Below, in pieces: positions 34,348 to 43,234 of a stretch of 64,000 nt of DNA. The position numbers and the translations under genes are program-made. Under the pieces are notes generated by a model. The model searched no databases. It saw only the letters and a program-made list of their open reading frames with translations, and was not told the origin of the DNA. Each line of letters begins with the position of its first letter. The first letter of the stretch is position 1. The DNA comes from Bacteroides sp. (GTDB lineage: Bacteria > Bacteroidota > Bacteroidia > Bacteroidales > Muribaculaceae): NCBI GenBank assembly GCA_014801875.1, contig JAAVDJ010000010.1:210518-274517 (forward strand), written 5' to 3'.

Positions 34348-35178
34348 ATGCCTATGGCAACAGATAAGAAAAACGATAAGGAACGTAGTGTCGAGGAGCG
34401 CTTGCAGAATCTTTTTCAACTGCAGACGTACCTGTCTAAAATCGACGCGATCAAGATTCAGCGCGGTGAGCTCCCTAACGAGGTGAAAGACCTTGAAGAC
34501 GAGATTATCCGCTATCAGACCCGTATCCAGAAGCACAAAGAGGAAATCGAGAATCTGAAGGCTTTCGTTGTGAAAAAGAAGGGGGAGATAGAGGAACGCA
34601 ACGAAAAGATCGCCCGTTATAACGAGCAGATCGAAAACGTGCGTAACAATCGTGAATTTGCCTTTTTGGAGAAGGAAAAGGAATTCGAAGGGCTTGAGAT
34701 TGAACTCGCTGAGAAGAATATCCGCGAGGCTAAGGAAAAACAGGAGCAGAAGGCCGCTGAAATCGTTAAAGCCGAGGAGGGTCTGGCCGACAATTCCCAT
34801 ATTCTCGAAGAGAAGAAGAGAGAGCTTGAAGACATCGTCAACGAGACTCGCCTTGAAGAGGAGAATATTCGTGGAAAGGTGAAGGAGCTCGAAGCAAAAA
34901 TCGACGACTACACTCTGGCTGCTTTCAAGAGAATCAGAAAAAACGCTCGCAATGGTCTTGGCATAGTGACTGTGCAGCGTGAAGCATGCGGTGGTTGTTT
35001 CAATCGCATTCCCCCGCAGCGTCGTCTTGAAATCAAAATGCACAAGAAGGTCATCGTCTGCGAATATTGCGGCCGCATTATGGTGGATGGTGCTTTGGTT
35101 GGTGTCGACCAGCCGGAACCGGAAGTTCCCGTAAAGCCGAAGAGAAAACTCTCCAGAGTTGCAAAAGATAAAGATTGA
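34348..35178 (+). CDS. Coiled-coil protein with C4 zinc ribbon
   Basis: A 276-residue cytoplasmic protein. Residues 15-195 form a long antiparallel coiled coil (charged heptads throughout), followed by a C4 zinc ribbon with CGGCFNRIPPQ and CEYCGRIMV. Proteins of this type (COG1579, zf-RING_7) are widespread beside Nif3-like genes; chlamydial and related members have been linked to secretion or nucleic-acid contact, but no general function is settled. A second in-frame ATG lies two codons in. Confidence 0.85.
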   Translation: MPMATDKKNDKERSVEERLQNLFQLQTYLSKIDAIKIQRGELPNEVKDLEDEIIRYQTRIQKHKEEIENLKAFVVKKKGEIEERNEKIARYNEQIENVRNNREFAFLEKEKEFEGLEIELAEKNIREAKEKQEQKAAEIVKAEEGLADNSHILEEKKRELEDIVNETRLEEENIRGKVKELEAKIDDYTLAAFKRIRKNARNGLGIVTVQREACGGCFNRIPPQRRLEIKMHKKVIVCEYCGRIMVDGALVGVDQPEPEVPVKPKRKLSRVAKDKD

Positions 35179-35196
35179 CAAATCCTCTCTATGACA

Positions 35197-35238
35197 AAAG
35201 ATGCCGGGATTTCCTGATCAGGAAATCCCGGCATCTTT
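35197..35238. terminator. Perfect 42-bp palindrome, bidirectional terminator
   Basis: All 42 bases equal their own reverse complement, from AAAGATGCCGGG through the centre TGATCA to CCCGGCATCTTT. It lies between the convergent zinc-ribbon and queE genes and ends in T-rich runs both ways. Confidence 0.88.
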
Positions 35239-35264
35239 CTTTTTCATATCCTGAAAGAGTGTGG

Positions 35265-35864
35265 TCACTGTATTTCAAGAAATCTATGAGTCTGCACCGA
35301 GAGAATCCAGCGCGGATTCTCAAGCACCCGCTTTATGGTCCTGTCTCGATTCGACCGACACAATACCTCATCCTCCACAAAACAAGGTTGGAGATATAAA
35401 AGAGTTGAAGGGGAAACATTGGGTAGCTCAGGATAGGAGGATAAATCCTGACCACAGTCAACTACCTTCAATTCGTCTATGCGTGAGGGTTGCAATGTGT
35501 AATCAGAGGCTCCTTCAAGACCGAATTTCGGGGAGACTGTCACCCAATCGATATTTTCCGGCAAAGCTCTCGAACCGTTGGTTTCTATTGCCACCTTCTT
35601 TCCTGTCTTTTCCTTTAACATCGCCACAAATTCCTTGTCAATCCATAATGATGGTTCCCCTCCGGTCAAGATTATCCATCGGGCAGGAAACTTACTCACA
35701 GCGTCACAAATCTCTTCATCCGTCATCATCGTGCCGGGGAGATGGTCAGTGTCGCAGAAGGAGCATTTGAAATTGCAACCTGAAAAACGCACAAAAACTG
35801 AAGGGACACCGGTGTGATGTCCCTCTCCCTGCAGGGAATAGAATATTTCGTTAATCTTTCTCAT
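35265..35864 (-). CDS. queE: 7-carboxy-7-deazaguanine synthase
   Basis: Radical SAM enzyme that turns 6-carboxytetrahydropterin into 7-carboxy-7-deazaguanine in queuosine synthesis. The cluster motif CNFKCSFCDTD (CxxxCxxC, about 31-41) and the glycine-rich ILTGGEPSLW are clear. The protein is 199 residues, of the short type. The start MRKINEIFYSLQGEGHHTG is the conserved N terminus; a longer reading adds 12 residues with no support. It overlaps queD by 14 nt as the last gene of the que operon. Confidence 0.92.
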   Translation of the reverse strand: MRKINEIFYSLQGEGHHTGVPSVFVRFSGCNFKCSFCDTDHLPGTMMTDEEICDAVSKFPARWIILTGGEPSLWIDKEFVAMLKEKTGKKVAIETNGSRALPENIDWVTVSPKFGLEGASDYTLQPSRIDELKVVDCGQDLSSYPELPNVSPSTLLYLQPCFVEDEVLCRSNRDRTIKRVLENPRWILSVQTHRFLEIQ

Positions 35865-36183
35865 ATATAGCAATGTTCCCTTCGCTCTCCTGCACCTCAC
35901 ATCTCCAGCAATGGGGAACAGTGTCTACAATCCATCTTGCGATATTTTCCGCTGTCGGATTTCCCGGAACCACATCGTTTATTACGGCATGGTCAAGACG
36001 ATCCATGACCAATTCCTTTATATGGGTGAAATCTACGACCATTCCCTCGCTGTTAAGGGTCTCCGACTTACACTCCACCGTTACGATCCAGTTGTGGCCG
36101 TGAAGGCGAGTACACTTGCTCGGATATGATAGTTCGAGCCGATGGGCGGCGCTAATCTCGAATCTCTTTCTGACGTAATACAT
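35851..36183 (-). CDS. queD: 6-carboxy-5,6,7,8-tetrahydropterin synthase
   Basis: A 110-residue T-fold enzyme making 6-carboxytetrahydropterin from dihydroneopterin triphosphate. Zinc ligands are His in SAAHRL and in LHGHNW (HxH). The conserved Cys of SKCTRLHGH and the glutamate of VQESEGN complete the site. The ATG at 36183 is 3 nt after the queC stop; an upstream TTG is less likely. Confidence 0.92.
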   Translation of the reverse strand: MYYVRKRFEISAAHRLELSYPSKCTRLHGHNWIVTVECKSETLNSEGMVVDFTHIKELVMDRLDHAVINDVVPGNPTAENIARWIVDTVPHCWRCEVQESEGNIAIYEKD

Positions 36184-36185
36184 AA

Positions 36186-36845
36186 TCAATCTTCTTCATA
36201 AATTGTAGGGTCATCTATACCCGCCTCTGCCATTGCCTCTCGGCGTTCGACGCATGTGCCGCATTTTCCACAATGTTTTTCTCTCCCCTTATAGCAGGAA
36301 TATGTGTGGGAATAATCTACTCCGAGTCTTTTGCCGAGAGCCGCGATATCTCCTTTTGTGATGTTTGTAAACGCTGCCTGAATGGTTATCCCGTCATATG
36401 TGCCAAACTTCATAGCTTCGCTCATAGCATCCACAAACTCAGGGCGACAATCGGGATATATGGCATGGTCGCCGCCATGATTTGCCATCATGACATGTTT
36501 CAAACCTCGGCTTTCCGCCAATCCGCAGGCAATGGAAAGCATGATGCCGTTGCGGAAGGGCACCACTGTCGACTTCATATTGTCATCTGAATAATGTCCT
36601 TCCGGAATGCTGTCGGGTCCATCAAGAAGAGAACTGTTGAAATACTTCCCCATGAAATCAAGAGGAATCACGATGTGTTCTATCCCAAGGAGTTCGCATT
36701 GATAGCGCGCACACTCTATCTCGGGTTTGTTATGATTTGAACCGTAGTCAAAACTTACTGCAAGCGCAATGTCATCTTTCCTGTAATGAAGGAGGGTGAC
36801 GCTGTCCATTCCTCCGGAAAGGATTAATACTGAATCTTTCTCCAT
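36186..36845 (-). CDS. queC: 7-cyano-7-deazaguanine synthase
   Basis: ATP-dependent enzyme that converts 7-carboxy-7-deazaguanine to preQ0. The pyrophosphatase loop LSGGMDSVTLL (about 9-19) and the zinc-binding cluster CYKGREKHCGKCGTC near 190-204 are typical. The length (219) is normal. It starts 3 nt after queF ends. Confidence 0.93.
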   Translation of the reverse strand: MEKDSVLILSGGMDSVTLLHYRKDDIALAVSFDYGSNHNKPEIECARYQCELLGIEHIVIPLDFMGKYFNSSLLDGPDSIPEGHYSDDNMKSTVVPFRNGIMLSIACGLAESRGLKHVMMANHGGDHAIYPDCRPEFVDAMSEAMKFGTYDGITIQAAFTNITKGDIAALGKRLGVDYSHTYSCYKGREKHCGKCGTCVERREAMAEAGIDDPTIYEED

Positions 36846-36848
36846 TTC

Positions 36849-37319
36849 CTATTTCTTTAGATCGAGTGCCATTTCACGTCTGCGTCTCACGAGCTCCTGA
36901 TGCTCTTCATCGCCCATATTTGCAAAAGGGTTGATTGATATTCCTCCGCGAGGCATAAACAATCCCTTCACTTCTATATAGCGAGGGTCCATAAGTCGCC
37001 ACAGATCTTTCATAATGATGTTGACGCAGTCTTCATGAAAGTCTCCATGATTGCGGAAACTAAAGAGATAGAGCTTCAGACTCTTACTTTCCACCATTTT
37101 CCTCCGTGGAATATAGGAGATGTAGATGTGGCCGAAATCCGGCTGACCTGTCTTAGGACATAATGTAGTGAATTCCGGACAATCAAAGTTGACCACATAC
37201 TCGTTTTCGGGATGCTTGTTTTCAAATGTCTCAAGCATCTGAGGAGCGTAATCCGTAGGATAGGCCACCCCCTGGCAGCCTAATAGCGTGACGCCTTCAA
37301 GTTCCTCTTCTTTTCTCAT
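36849..37319 (-). CDS. queF: NADPH-dependent preQ1 synthase
   Basis: Reduces the nitrile preQ0 to preQ1, the last soluble step before tRNA exchange. A 156-residue type I QueF with the catalytic Cys in [20 protein letters not shown] (about 52-71) and the substrate-binding [21 protein letters not shown] prefer the ATG at 37319, where family similarity begins; a second ATG at 37367 in frame would add 16 residues and, being about 25 nt after the predicted transcription start, cannot be ruled out. First gene of queF-C-D-E. Confidence 0.9.
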   Translation of the reverse strand: MRKEEELEGVTLLGCQGVAYPTDYAPQMLETFENKHPENEYVVNFDCPEFTTLCPKTGQPDFGHIYISYIPRRKMVESKSLKLYLFSFRNHGDFHEDCVNIIMKDLWRLMDPRYIEVKGLFMPRGGISINPFANMGDEEHQELVRRRREMALDLKK

Positions 37320-37396
37320 AACTATCGGATATTGATTAATTGAGCTATCCCGAAGAGCTGCCACCATCTCCGGATAGTCGAAATTTGAATTTTTTA

Positions 37397-37427
37397 CAAA
37401 TATAACACTTATTTTTTCTTCCGCAAA
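37397..37427 (-). promoter_or_regulatory. Predicted promoter of the que operon
   Basis: On the minus strand TTTG (37427-37424) and TATATTTG (37404-37397) are 19 bp apart, close to the ideal promoter. Transcription would start near 37390, which leaves no room for a preQ1 riboswitch. Confidence 0.7.
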
Positions 37428-37528
37428 ATATTGAAGGTACGTGGTCTGAATTATTAATGACCGATTCTAATAAAAATACCCCCCTGGCACAAACACTTCT
37501 TGCAAAATATGAGTGTGCGATAGAAAAT

Positions 37529-37559
37529 TTTGAATTTTAACTGAAAAAGTTTAACTTTA
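37529..37559 (+). promoter_or_regulatory. Predicted promoter of the coiled-coil gene at 37834
   Basis: TTTG at 37529-37532 and TAACTTTA at 37552-37559 (one mismatch) are 19 bp apart. It would give a 5' leader of about 270 nt. Confidence 0.5.
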
Positions 37560-37576
37560 CAATATATTTCAATCGA

Positions 37577-37782
37577 CGAAGTTGTTTAAACTTTTTCTTT
37601 GTCCGGATTTAGCCGGATTTCGGAGGTGATTTTTTAGCTCAAAGAGGAAGTTTAGCGAGCTAAACGACCGATGAGAGATGAAAAAGCACCCCGAAAGATG
37701 GCTGAAGACTGGCAAAGAGGTCTCCTTTTTAAAGAAATCTTTATAAAAATAAACAACCCCGTAAAAAGTTTAAACAACTTCG
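37577..37782 (+). ncRNA. Structured 206-nt leader with 20-bp perfect inverted repeat
   Basis: CGAAGTTGTTTAAACTTTTT (37577-37596) is the exact reverse complement of 37763-37782. Inside, TTTCGG-a-GGTG-a-TTTTT (37618-37634) pairs with AAAAA-g-CACC-CCGAAA (37681-37696), and GTTTAG/CTAAAC (37650-37655 with 37660-37665) caps it with a 4-nt loop. A further hairpin at 37781-37806 follows. The nested order suggests a folded RNA leader such as a cis-regulator; a MITE-like insertion is the alternative. I see no coding frame in it. Confidence 0.55.
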
Positions 37783-37833
37783 GCAATTCAAAAAGAAAGA
37801 ATTCCGTAAAATCAGATATAAAGTTTTAATCAC

Positions 37834-38271
37834 ATGAAAAAGACTGAAACAATAGCTTTTTATAAAGAAGCTTTTCTGGCTGGAAAGCCTGAAGACGTGA
37901 GAAGAAAATTTGAGGAGAAGGATATGGAAAAACAGTATTCTTCCATCATCGCTTGGCGCAGACGTCAACGCAAAGCTGCCCCGCAAGAGGAGGAGAAGGA
38001 GGAGGAACCACAGCTCCCTACTCCGGCTGAAATCCTCGCTACTCTCCGCAGAATAAAGGAAGAAGTGCCTGCTCTTGAGTCTCTTCCTCATGAGGAAAGA
38101 GAACAGATGCTTGCGGTGTTAGGCGAAATAACATCTGATGTGCATAACTTCGACCGTATAAAGAAGAGCCAGCTGCTCAGCAAACTGGAAACTGAACAGG
38201 AGGAGATAAACCGTCAGAGAGATTCTTTGCAACAGCGCATTGATTCTTTGCGGCAGGAATTAAATTGGTAG
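37834..38271 (+). CDS. Small basic-acidic coiled-coil protein of unknown function
   Basis: I do not recognise the family. The 145-residue protein has a helical N terminus (TIAFYKEAFLAGKPEDVRRK), a basic stretch WRRRQRKAAPQ followed by an acidic run EEEKEEEPQ, and a C-terminal leucine-heptad coiled coil (about 85-145, ending QRIDSLRQELNW). No signal peptide or membrane segment. The basic patch may touch nucleic acid. The long structured leader upstream suggests close post-transcriptional control. It stands alone between the que operon and the LptF/G gene. Confidence 0.75.
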   Translation: MKKTETIAFYKEAFLAGKPEDVRRKFEEKDMEKQYSSIIAWRRRQRKAAPQEEEKEEEPQLPTPAEILATLRRIKEEVPALESLPHEEREQMLAVLGEITSDVHNFDRIKKSQLLSKLETEQEEINRQRDSLQQRIDSLRQELNW

Positions 38272-38387
38272 CATTATATTGTTAATAGATGTTAATATCA
38301 TATTCTTCCTAAAACAATTTTCTATCCTTTTGAGTTATTATAGATGAAAAGAAAGAAGATAGATTTTTGTTCATTAAGTTTAAGCAC

Positions 38388-38408
38388 TAACAGAATCATA
38401 TTCTGTTA
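38388..38408. repeat. Short perfect hairpin
   Basis: TAACAGAAT and ATTCTGTTA flank a 3-nt spacer. It lies just before the terminator of the coiled-coil gene transcript and may be part of its 3' structure or a binding site. Confidence 0.4.
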
Positions 38409-38409
38409 C

Positions 38410-38444
38410 AAAAGGAGCCACTCGTGAGAGTCGCTCCTTTTTGT
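38410..38444 (+). terminator. Intrinsic terminator after the coiled-coil gene
   Basis: AAAAGGAGC pairs with GCTCCTTTT (38410-38418 with 38433-38441), with an inner ACTC/GAGT helix, and T-rich sequence follows. It also faces the end of the opposite LptF/G gene. Confidence 0.8.
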
Positions 38445-38491
38445 TTTATCTCCTAAAAATTAATTTTTTATCCTATCACATTATCCGGATC

Positions 38492-40525
38492 TCAAGAGTG
38501 TTCTGTCTCTTTCGAGATTTCATTTGCTTCAGAAGCTTCATTTGCTTCAGAGGCTGCCGGCTGAAGGATATCAACGATTAAGCCACACACTGAAGATACC
38601 TGCCGCAGTTCATCCTTAAGATTTTTCTGAGCTTTGAGTCCAATCAGATACAAAGGCACACCTATCGGGAAGAACCAGTAGCAGATTTTGCCCATCACCT
38701 TTGACGAGGAGGGATGATAGAGCCAAAGATTACGAATCACCGGGAAATCCATAAGCTTGTTTACTGCCATTGAATTACGGCAATCAGTCATGTAGTCAAC
38801 ATCCTCTTCAAGGGTGGCGCTCAATGAGACAATATCCTCCGCCGGATAACCTTTCATCCAATATTGGCGATAACCGAGACGGCGGGAATATTTTTCAACA
38901 AATTCTCGACATCGCGCTCCCAGCGAACGAAGACGCTCAACTGCCTCATCAATTGAAATGTCGTTGATGATGACCTCCTTGTATGCAACACTTCTATCTA
39001 CCTTTGTTCCCAATATCTTTCGGAAGAATGCCTTATATCGGTCGGCATCAAAGACAGCGGAATCGTTCATTGCTTTATAGGTCACATAAATGCCTAATGG
39101 AGCCAATATAAAGGTGGAAAGCCATATTCCGCACCAAACTTCCCAATGGCCGTCTCGGGCCATCTTATATCCGGTGTTGTCGATTATATAATAGACAAGG
39201 AAAAGAAGCACGGAGATGACAAGCGGTGTGCCCAATCCTCCTTTCCGGATTATCGCTCCCAAGGGCGCTCCTATAAAGAAAAAGATCAGACAGGCCACAG
39301 AAAGCGTGAATTTCTTCAGTAACTCTATCTCGTGGCGACGCATGGTCCGTTTATCATCTGACACAGACAAGGCTTTGAACTGCTGCTCATTATATGATCT
39401 GACGGAAAACGATTCCGCCGCGTCAAACACTTGACCACGTTGCGGTGAGGACAGACCAAGCAATAATGAATCAATATTCACAGCCTTATATTCAGTAGCT
39501 GATTTCCCATCTTTCTTATTAGCAGCAGTCTCACCCTTACTCCCCACCCCGCTCTCTTTCACTGATGAAGCGTTGGAAGAACGTTGGGAGCTTGAAGACG
39601 TTCTGACAGGCTTATCCTCATTCATAAACGGGAAAGCCTGTCTGCGTAAATCTTTTGCATAGACATTTCCGGTAGAGTCGAGGCGCAGACCGATTGAATC
39701 AATTGTGTGCTTCAATTCAGTCATATTCTTGCCGACATACTGTTTTCGCATACCCCCTTCGTCGAGACGGTTGAAATTCGCATCAAAAGGGATAAGCACC
39801 TCTTTGTCAAGAAAGGTTTCACGGCGGAACGGCACATTCTTGTCCATGCTCCTCTGCTCACGCAGATTCTCGAATTGCTCCCCCTGGAAAAGGTGTAGAT
39901 AAAGATAACGCATATCCGGAGTGAAAGCCAGACGCCCCGAATCGGCCACAAGGATTGTAGAATTGTCTCCACCCTTGCTTACATCATAAATCATCACTTT
40001 ATAGAGCATGCCCGTATCGCGGTTCTTACCTTCGACGAAGAGATTATAACCGGGTATCTGGTCGTAGAACACTCCTTCCGGAATCTCAAGCTCGGGTGAT
40101 TTCTGACGCATGGAGAAAAGAAGCGTCCACATCTTCACCTGTGCATGGGGCAAGATGTTATTCTGAAAAAAGAATGCACCCACTGCTATTCCCGAAATAA
40201 GCACTATCAGCGGACTCATCGCTTTAAGCAACGACACTCCCGAAGCTTTCATGGCGGTAAGCTCAAACTTCTCTCCGAAGTTGCCGAACGTCATAAGGCT
40301 CGCAAGCAATATGGCGAGGGGAAGAGCCATAGGGACCATGCTGACGGCTGCATAGAAAAAAAGCTCCCCTATCACAGATATTTCAAGACCCTTCCCGACG
40401 AGATCGTCGATATATTTCCATAGGAACTGCATGAGCACGATGAAGAGCACAATGAAAAAGGTCATTGCGAAAAGGGGAAGGAAACTTTTGAGGATAAAGC
40501 CATATAGGCGTTTTATGATTCTCAT
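38492..40525 (-). CDS. LptF/LptG-family lipopolysaccharide export permease
   Basis: An inner membrane permease of the YjgP/YjgQ family that works with LptB to extract lipopolysaccharide. At 677 residues it is nearly twice the size of the E. coli proteins. Membrane helices lie at about 10-35, 50-80 and 95-120, and three more at about 410-500; the periplasmic jellyroll spans 130-280. A serine-rich low-complexity insert (SSSSQRSSNASS) and a C-terminal repeat (SEANEASEANE) are additions. F and G cannot be told apart from sequence alone. The gene stands alone, divergent from pta. Confidence 0.87.
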   Translation of the reverse strand: MRIIKRLYGFILKSFLPLFAMTFFIVLFIVLMQFLWKYIDDLVGKGLEISVIGELFFYAAVSMVPMALPLAILLASLMTFGNFGEKFELTAMKASGVSLLKAMSPLIVLISGIAVGAFFFQNNILPHAQVKMWTLLFSMRQKSPELEIPEGVFYDQIPGYNLFVEGKNRDTGMLYKVMIYDVSKGGDNSTILVADSGRLAFTPDMRYLYLHLFQGEQFENLREQRSMDKNVPFRRETFLDKEVLIPFDANFNRLDEGGMRKQYVGKNMTELKHTIDSIGLRLDSTGNVYAKDLRRQAFPFMNEDKPVRTSSSSQRSSNASSVKESGVGSKGETAANKKDGKSATEYKAVNIDSLLLGLSSPQRGQVFDAAESFSVRSYNEQQFKALSVSDDKRTMRRHEIELLKKFTLSVACLIFFFIGAPLGAIIRKGGLGTPLVISVLLFLVYYIIDNTGYKMARDGHWEVWCGIWLSTFILAPLGIYVTYKAMNDSAVFDADRYKAFFRKILGTKVDRSVAYKEVIINDISIDEAVERLRSLGARCREFVEKYSRRLGYRQYWMKGYPAEDIVSLSATLEEDVDYMTDCRNSMAVNKLMDFPVIRNLWLYHPSSSKVMGKICYWFFPIGVPLYLIGLKAQKNLKDELRQVSSVCGLIVDILQPAASEANEASEANEISKETEHS

Positions 40526-40697
40526 TTCAATGTTGAAGTCGGTTCAGGGTGTAAAATTACAAAAAAAAGAGATAACGACCCCAACACTAAGGTTTAAAAA
40601 AAACAGGTATGAAGGGATGAGATAGGATTATAAAATCAAATTGACAAAATTTCACTTTATTTTTCATAAAAAACCGCGCCCTTTGAAAATGTTTTTA

Positions 40698-40705
40698 TAC
40701 CTTTG
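40698..40705 (+). promoter_or_regulatory. Predicted -7 element of the pta-ackA promoter
   Basis: TACCTTTG matches TAnnTTTG, 104 bp before the pta ATG. No well-spaced -33 box; a TTTG lies only 12 bp upstream. The rest of 40526-40809 holds nothing else I can support. Confidence 0.5.
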
Positions 40706-40809
40706 CATAAACCTTACCGTCAGGTTGCCATTTCCCCTTTTCCGGAGAAACGGCGCACACGGCGGCACTGATACATGAATCATAAATTATAAAATAACCC
40801 ATTGCAGCC

Positions 40810-41835
40810 ATGACTTTATTTGAAAGGCTTACTAAACAGGCGCAGGAAATGCCTCAGCGCCTCGTACTGCCGGAGTCGACCGAACCTCGCACACTCCAGG
40901 CAGCCGAACAGATTATTTCTAAAAAAATAGCAAACGTCATTTTCCTTGGCAACAAAGAGCAAATTCTTGCCAAGGCTGCGGAACTCGGACTCAGCCACAT
41001 AGCTGACGCTGAATTCCATAACCCGGATGACATAGAGTTTACTGAAAAATACGCTGAACTCTTCTGTGAGCTCCGTAAAAAGAAAGGTGTCACCCTTCAG
41101 GATGCCCGCTACACTGTGAAGAATCCTCTCTATTTAGGTTGTCTTCTCATAAAGGCCGGAGATGCCGATGCCATGGTGGCCGGAGCATTGAGCCCTACAT
41201 CAAGTGTGCTTCGTGCTGCTTTCCAGGTGTTGAAGACAAAACCGGGCATTTCCGTTGTGAGCGGTGCGTTCATCATGCTCCTGCCGGAGGATGTTCCCTT
41301 CGGAGAAAACCATATGCTTGTCTTCGCCGACTGTGCCGTTGTGCCTGACCCGACTGCTGAAGAACTCGCTCAGATTGCAATCTCCACAGCAGAAACAACC
41401 AAGAATATTGCCGGTCTTGATCCGGTTGTGGCTATGCTCAGCTTCTCGACTCGTGGTTCAGCAAGCCATCCGAGAGTAGACAAAGTGCGCGAAGCCACGG
41501 AATTGGCAAAGAAACTTGACCCGACACTTAAAGTTGACGGTGAGATGCAGGCTGACGCGGCAATTGTGGAATCTGTGGCAAAACTAAAGGCTCCTGACAG
41601 CGCAGTGGCCGGACACGCCAACACTCTTATCTTCCCCTCTTTGGAAACAGGAAATATCGCATATAAACTCGTGCAGCGCCTTGCCGGCGCAGGGGCTGTC
41701 GGCCCGGTGCTTCAGGGTCTTGCCGCTCCTGTCAACGACCTTTCTCGCGGCGCTACTGTGGAAGATATCGTCAATACAATCATTGTGACCTGCAATCAGG
41801 CCATAGGTGACAAACTGAAAGCAGCCGCTAAATAA
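40810..41835 (+). CDS. pta: Phosphate acetyltransferase
   Basis: Interconverts acetyl-CoA and acetyl phosphate in the fermentative acetate pathway. The 341-residue protein is the short form without the N-terminal regulatory domain of enteric Pta. Family features: RLVLPESTEPRTLQAA at the start, DADAMVAGALSPTSSVLRAAF (about 118-138) and SFSTRGSASHP. It is followed 37 bp later by ackA in one operon. Confidence 0.95.
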   Translation: MTLFERLTKQAQEMPQRLVLPESTEPRTLQAAEQIISKKIANVIFLGNKEQILAKAAELGLSHIADAEFHNPDDIEFTEKYAELFCELRKKKGVTLQDARYTVKNPLYLGCLLIKAGDADAMVAGALSPTSSVLRAAFQVLKTKPGISVVSGAFIMLLPEDVPFGENHMLVFADCAVVPDPTAEELAQIAISTAETTKNIAGLDPVVAMLSFSTRGSASHPRVDKVREATELAKKLDPTLKVDGEMQADAAIVESVAKLKAPDSAVAGHANTLIFPSLETGNIAYKLVQRLAGAGAVGPVLQGLAAPVNDLSRGATVEDIVNTIIVTCNQAIGDKLKAAAK

Positions 41836-41872
41836 AACAGTCATATCGAAACCTAAAACACATAATATACGT

Positions 41873-43066
41873 ATGAAGATTCTTGTGCTCAACTGCGGCA
41901 GCAGCAGCGTGAAATACAAGCTTATTGACTCTGAAAACAAGGCAGTTCTTGCAGAGGGTGGCGTGGAAAAAATCGGTCTCCCTGACTCTTTCCTGAAGTT
42001 TAAGCGTCCTGACGGCTCCAAAGAAGTAATCACCACCCCGATGCCCACAGCGAAAGAGGCTGTGAAAAACGTGCTCGACATCCTGACTGACCCGAAAGAG
42101 GGTGTCATCAAGAGCTATGATGAAATTGATGCTGTCGGCCACCGTGTCGTTCACGGTATGGAGGAGTTCAACAAGTCTGTCCTTATCACTCCTGAGGTAG
42201 TGGAGAAGGTGAAAGAGTGCTATCCGGTGGCTCCGCTTCATAATCCCGCGAATGTAACAGGCATAGAGGCTGTGACCGCCCTTATGCCCGATAAGCCCCA
42301 GGTTGCTGTGTTTGACACTGCCTTCCATCAGACGATGCCCGCGAAAGCTTTCATGTATGCCCTCCCCTACAGCGCTTACGAAAAATATGGCGTGCGTCGC
42401 TACGGTTTCCACGGCACCAGCCACCGCTACGTATCACGTCGCGCTTGCGAGTTCCTTGGTCTCGACTATGAGAAGCAGCGCATAATCACCTGCCACATAG
42501 GCAACGGCGCGAGCATCACTGCGATTGCCGACGGCAAGAGCGTTGACACTTCTATGGGTCTCACTCCTACGGAAGGCCTTATGATGGGCACACGTACCGG
42601 CGACGTAGATCCCGGAGCTCTCGTGTATATGATGGAGCGTGAAGGTCTTGACGCTGCCGGGGTCAGCAAGCTTATCAACAAAGAGTCTGGCGTAGCCGGT
42701 GTGACTGAGCTTTCAAGCGATATGCGTGACATCGAGGCTGCCGTTGAGGCGGGCAACGAGCGTGCAATCCTTGCCCTTGACATGTATGAATATCGCATCC
42801 TCAAATACATCGGTGCCTACACAGCTGTTCTCGGCGGTGTGGATGTAATCGTCTTCACCGGCGGTGTCGGTGAGAACCAGATTGGCACACGCGAACGCAT
42901 ATGCAAGCAACTTGCCTTCATGGGCGTCACATTCAATGAAGAAGCCAATAAGGTAAGAGGTGAGGAAATCGAAATCTCCGGAAAAGATTCTAAGGTGCAT
43001 GTCGTCGTGATTCCTACCGATGAGGAATTGATGATTGCTCAAGACACTGCCGCTATCGTAGGATAA
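41873..43066 (+). CDS. ackA: Acetate kinase
   Basis: Makes ATP and acetate from acetyl phosphate. The 397-residue ASKHA-fold protein shows the two-part phosphate-binding motifs: NCGSSSVKYKLID at 6-18, VGHRVVHG near 89 (catalytic Arg), RYGFHGTSHRYVS near 175 and FTGGVGENQIGTR near 322. It ends at a strong terminator. With pta it gives the standard acetate-producing route of gut Bacteroidales. Confidence 0.96.
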   Translation: MKILVLNCGSSSVKYKLIDSENKAVLAEGGVEKIGLPDSFLKFKRPDGSKEVITTPMPTAKEAVKNVLDILTDPKEGVIKSYDEIDAVGHRVVHGMEEFNKSVLITPEVVEKVKECYPVAPLHNPANVTGIEAVTALMPDKPQVAVFDTAFHQTMPAKAFMYALPYSAYEKYGVRRYGFHGTSHRYVSRRACEFLGLDYEKQRIITCHIGNGASITAIADGKSVDTSMGLTPTEGLMMGTRTGDVDPGALVYMMEREGLDAAGVSKLINKESGVAGVTELSSDMRDIEAAVEAGNERAILALDMYEYRILKYIGAYTAVLGGVDVIVFTGGVGENQIGTRERICKQLAFMGVTFNEEANKVRGEEIEISGKDSKVHVVVIPTDEELMIAQDTAAIVG

Positions 43067-43091
43067 TGCAGATTAGTTATAAATAATAATG

Positions 43092-43128
43092 AAGACCGCT
43101 TCCTTTTTTGGATTGCGGTCTTTATTTT
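43092..43128 (+). terminator. Intrinsic terminator after ackA
   Basis: AAGACCGC pairs with GCGGTCTT (43092-43099 with 43115-43122), followed by TATTTTA-type U-rich sequence. Confidence 0.8.
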
Positions 43129-43234
43129 AGTGGATGGAGCCTAATAATAAAGAAAGCCTGACCACGTTAAAACATTAGGAGGGATATTGGGAATAATAAC
43201 TGACATCATCACTAAGATATATCTAAACAATCTT

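Noticed and set aside
34324..35181. A 285-codon reading frame opposite the zinc-ribbon coiled-coil gene
   Set aside because: It mirrors the codon pattern of the real gene on the other strand; the real one has clear zinc-ribbon motifs.
37319..37440. Possible preQ1 riboswitch before queF
   Set aside because: The predicted promoter leaves only about 25 to 70 nt of leader and no preQ1-I or -II pattern is seen.
38515..38560. Short repeat coding SEANEASEANE at the LptF/G C terminus
   Set aside because: Simple slippage-type repeat in a low-complexity tail; not a feature of interest on its own.
41584..42424. Antisense reading frames opposite pta and ackA
   Set aside because: They arise from the strong codon bias of the conserved genes and show no family features.
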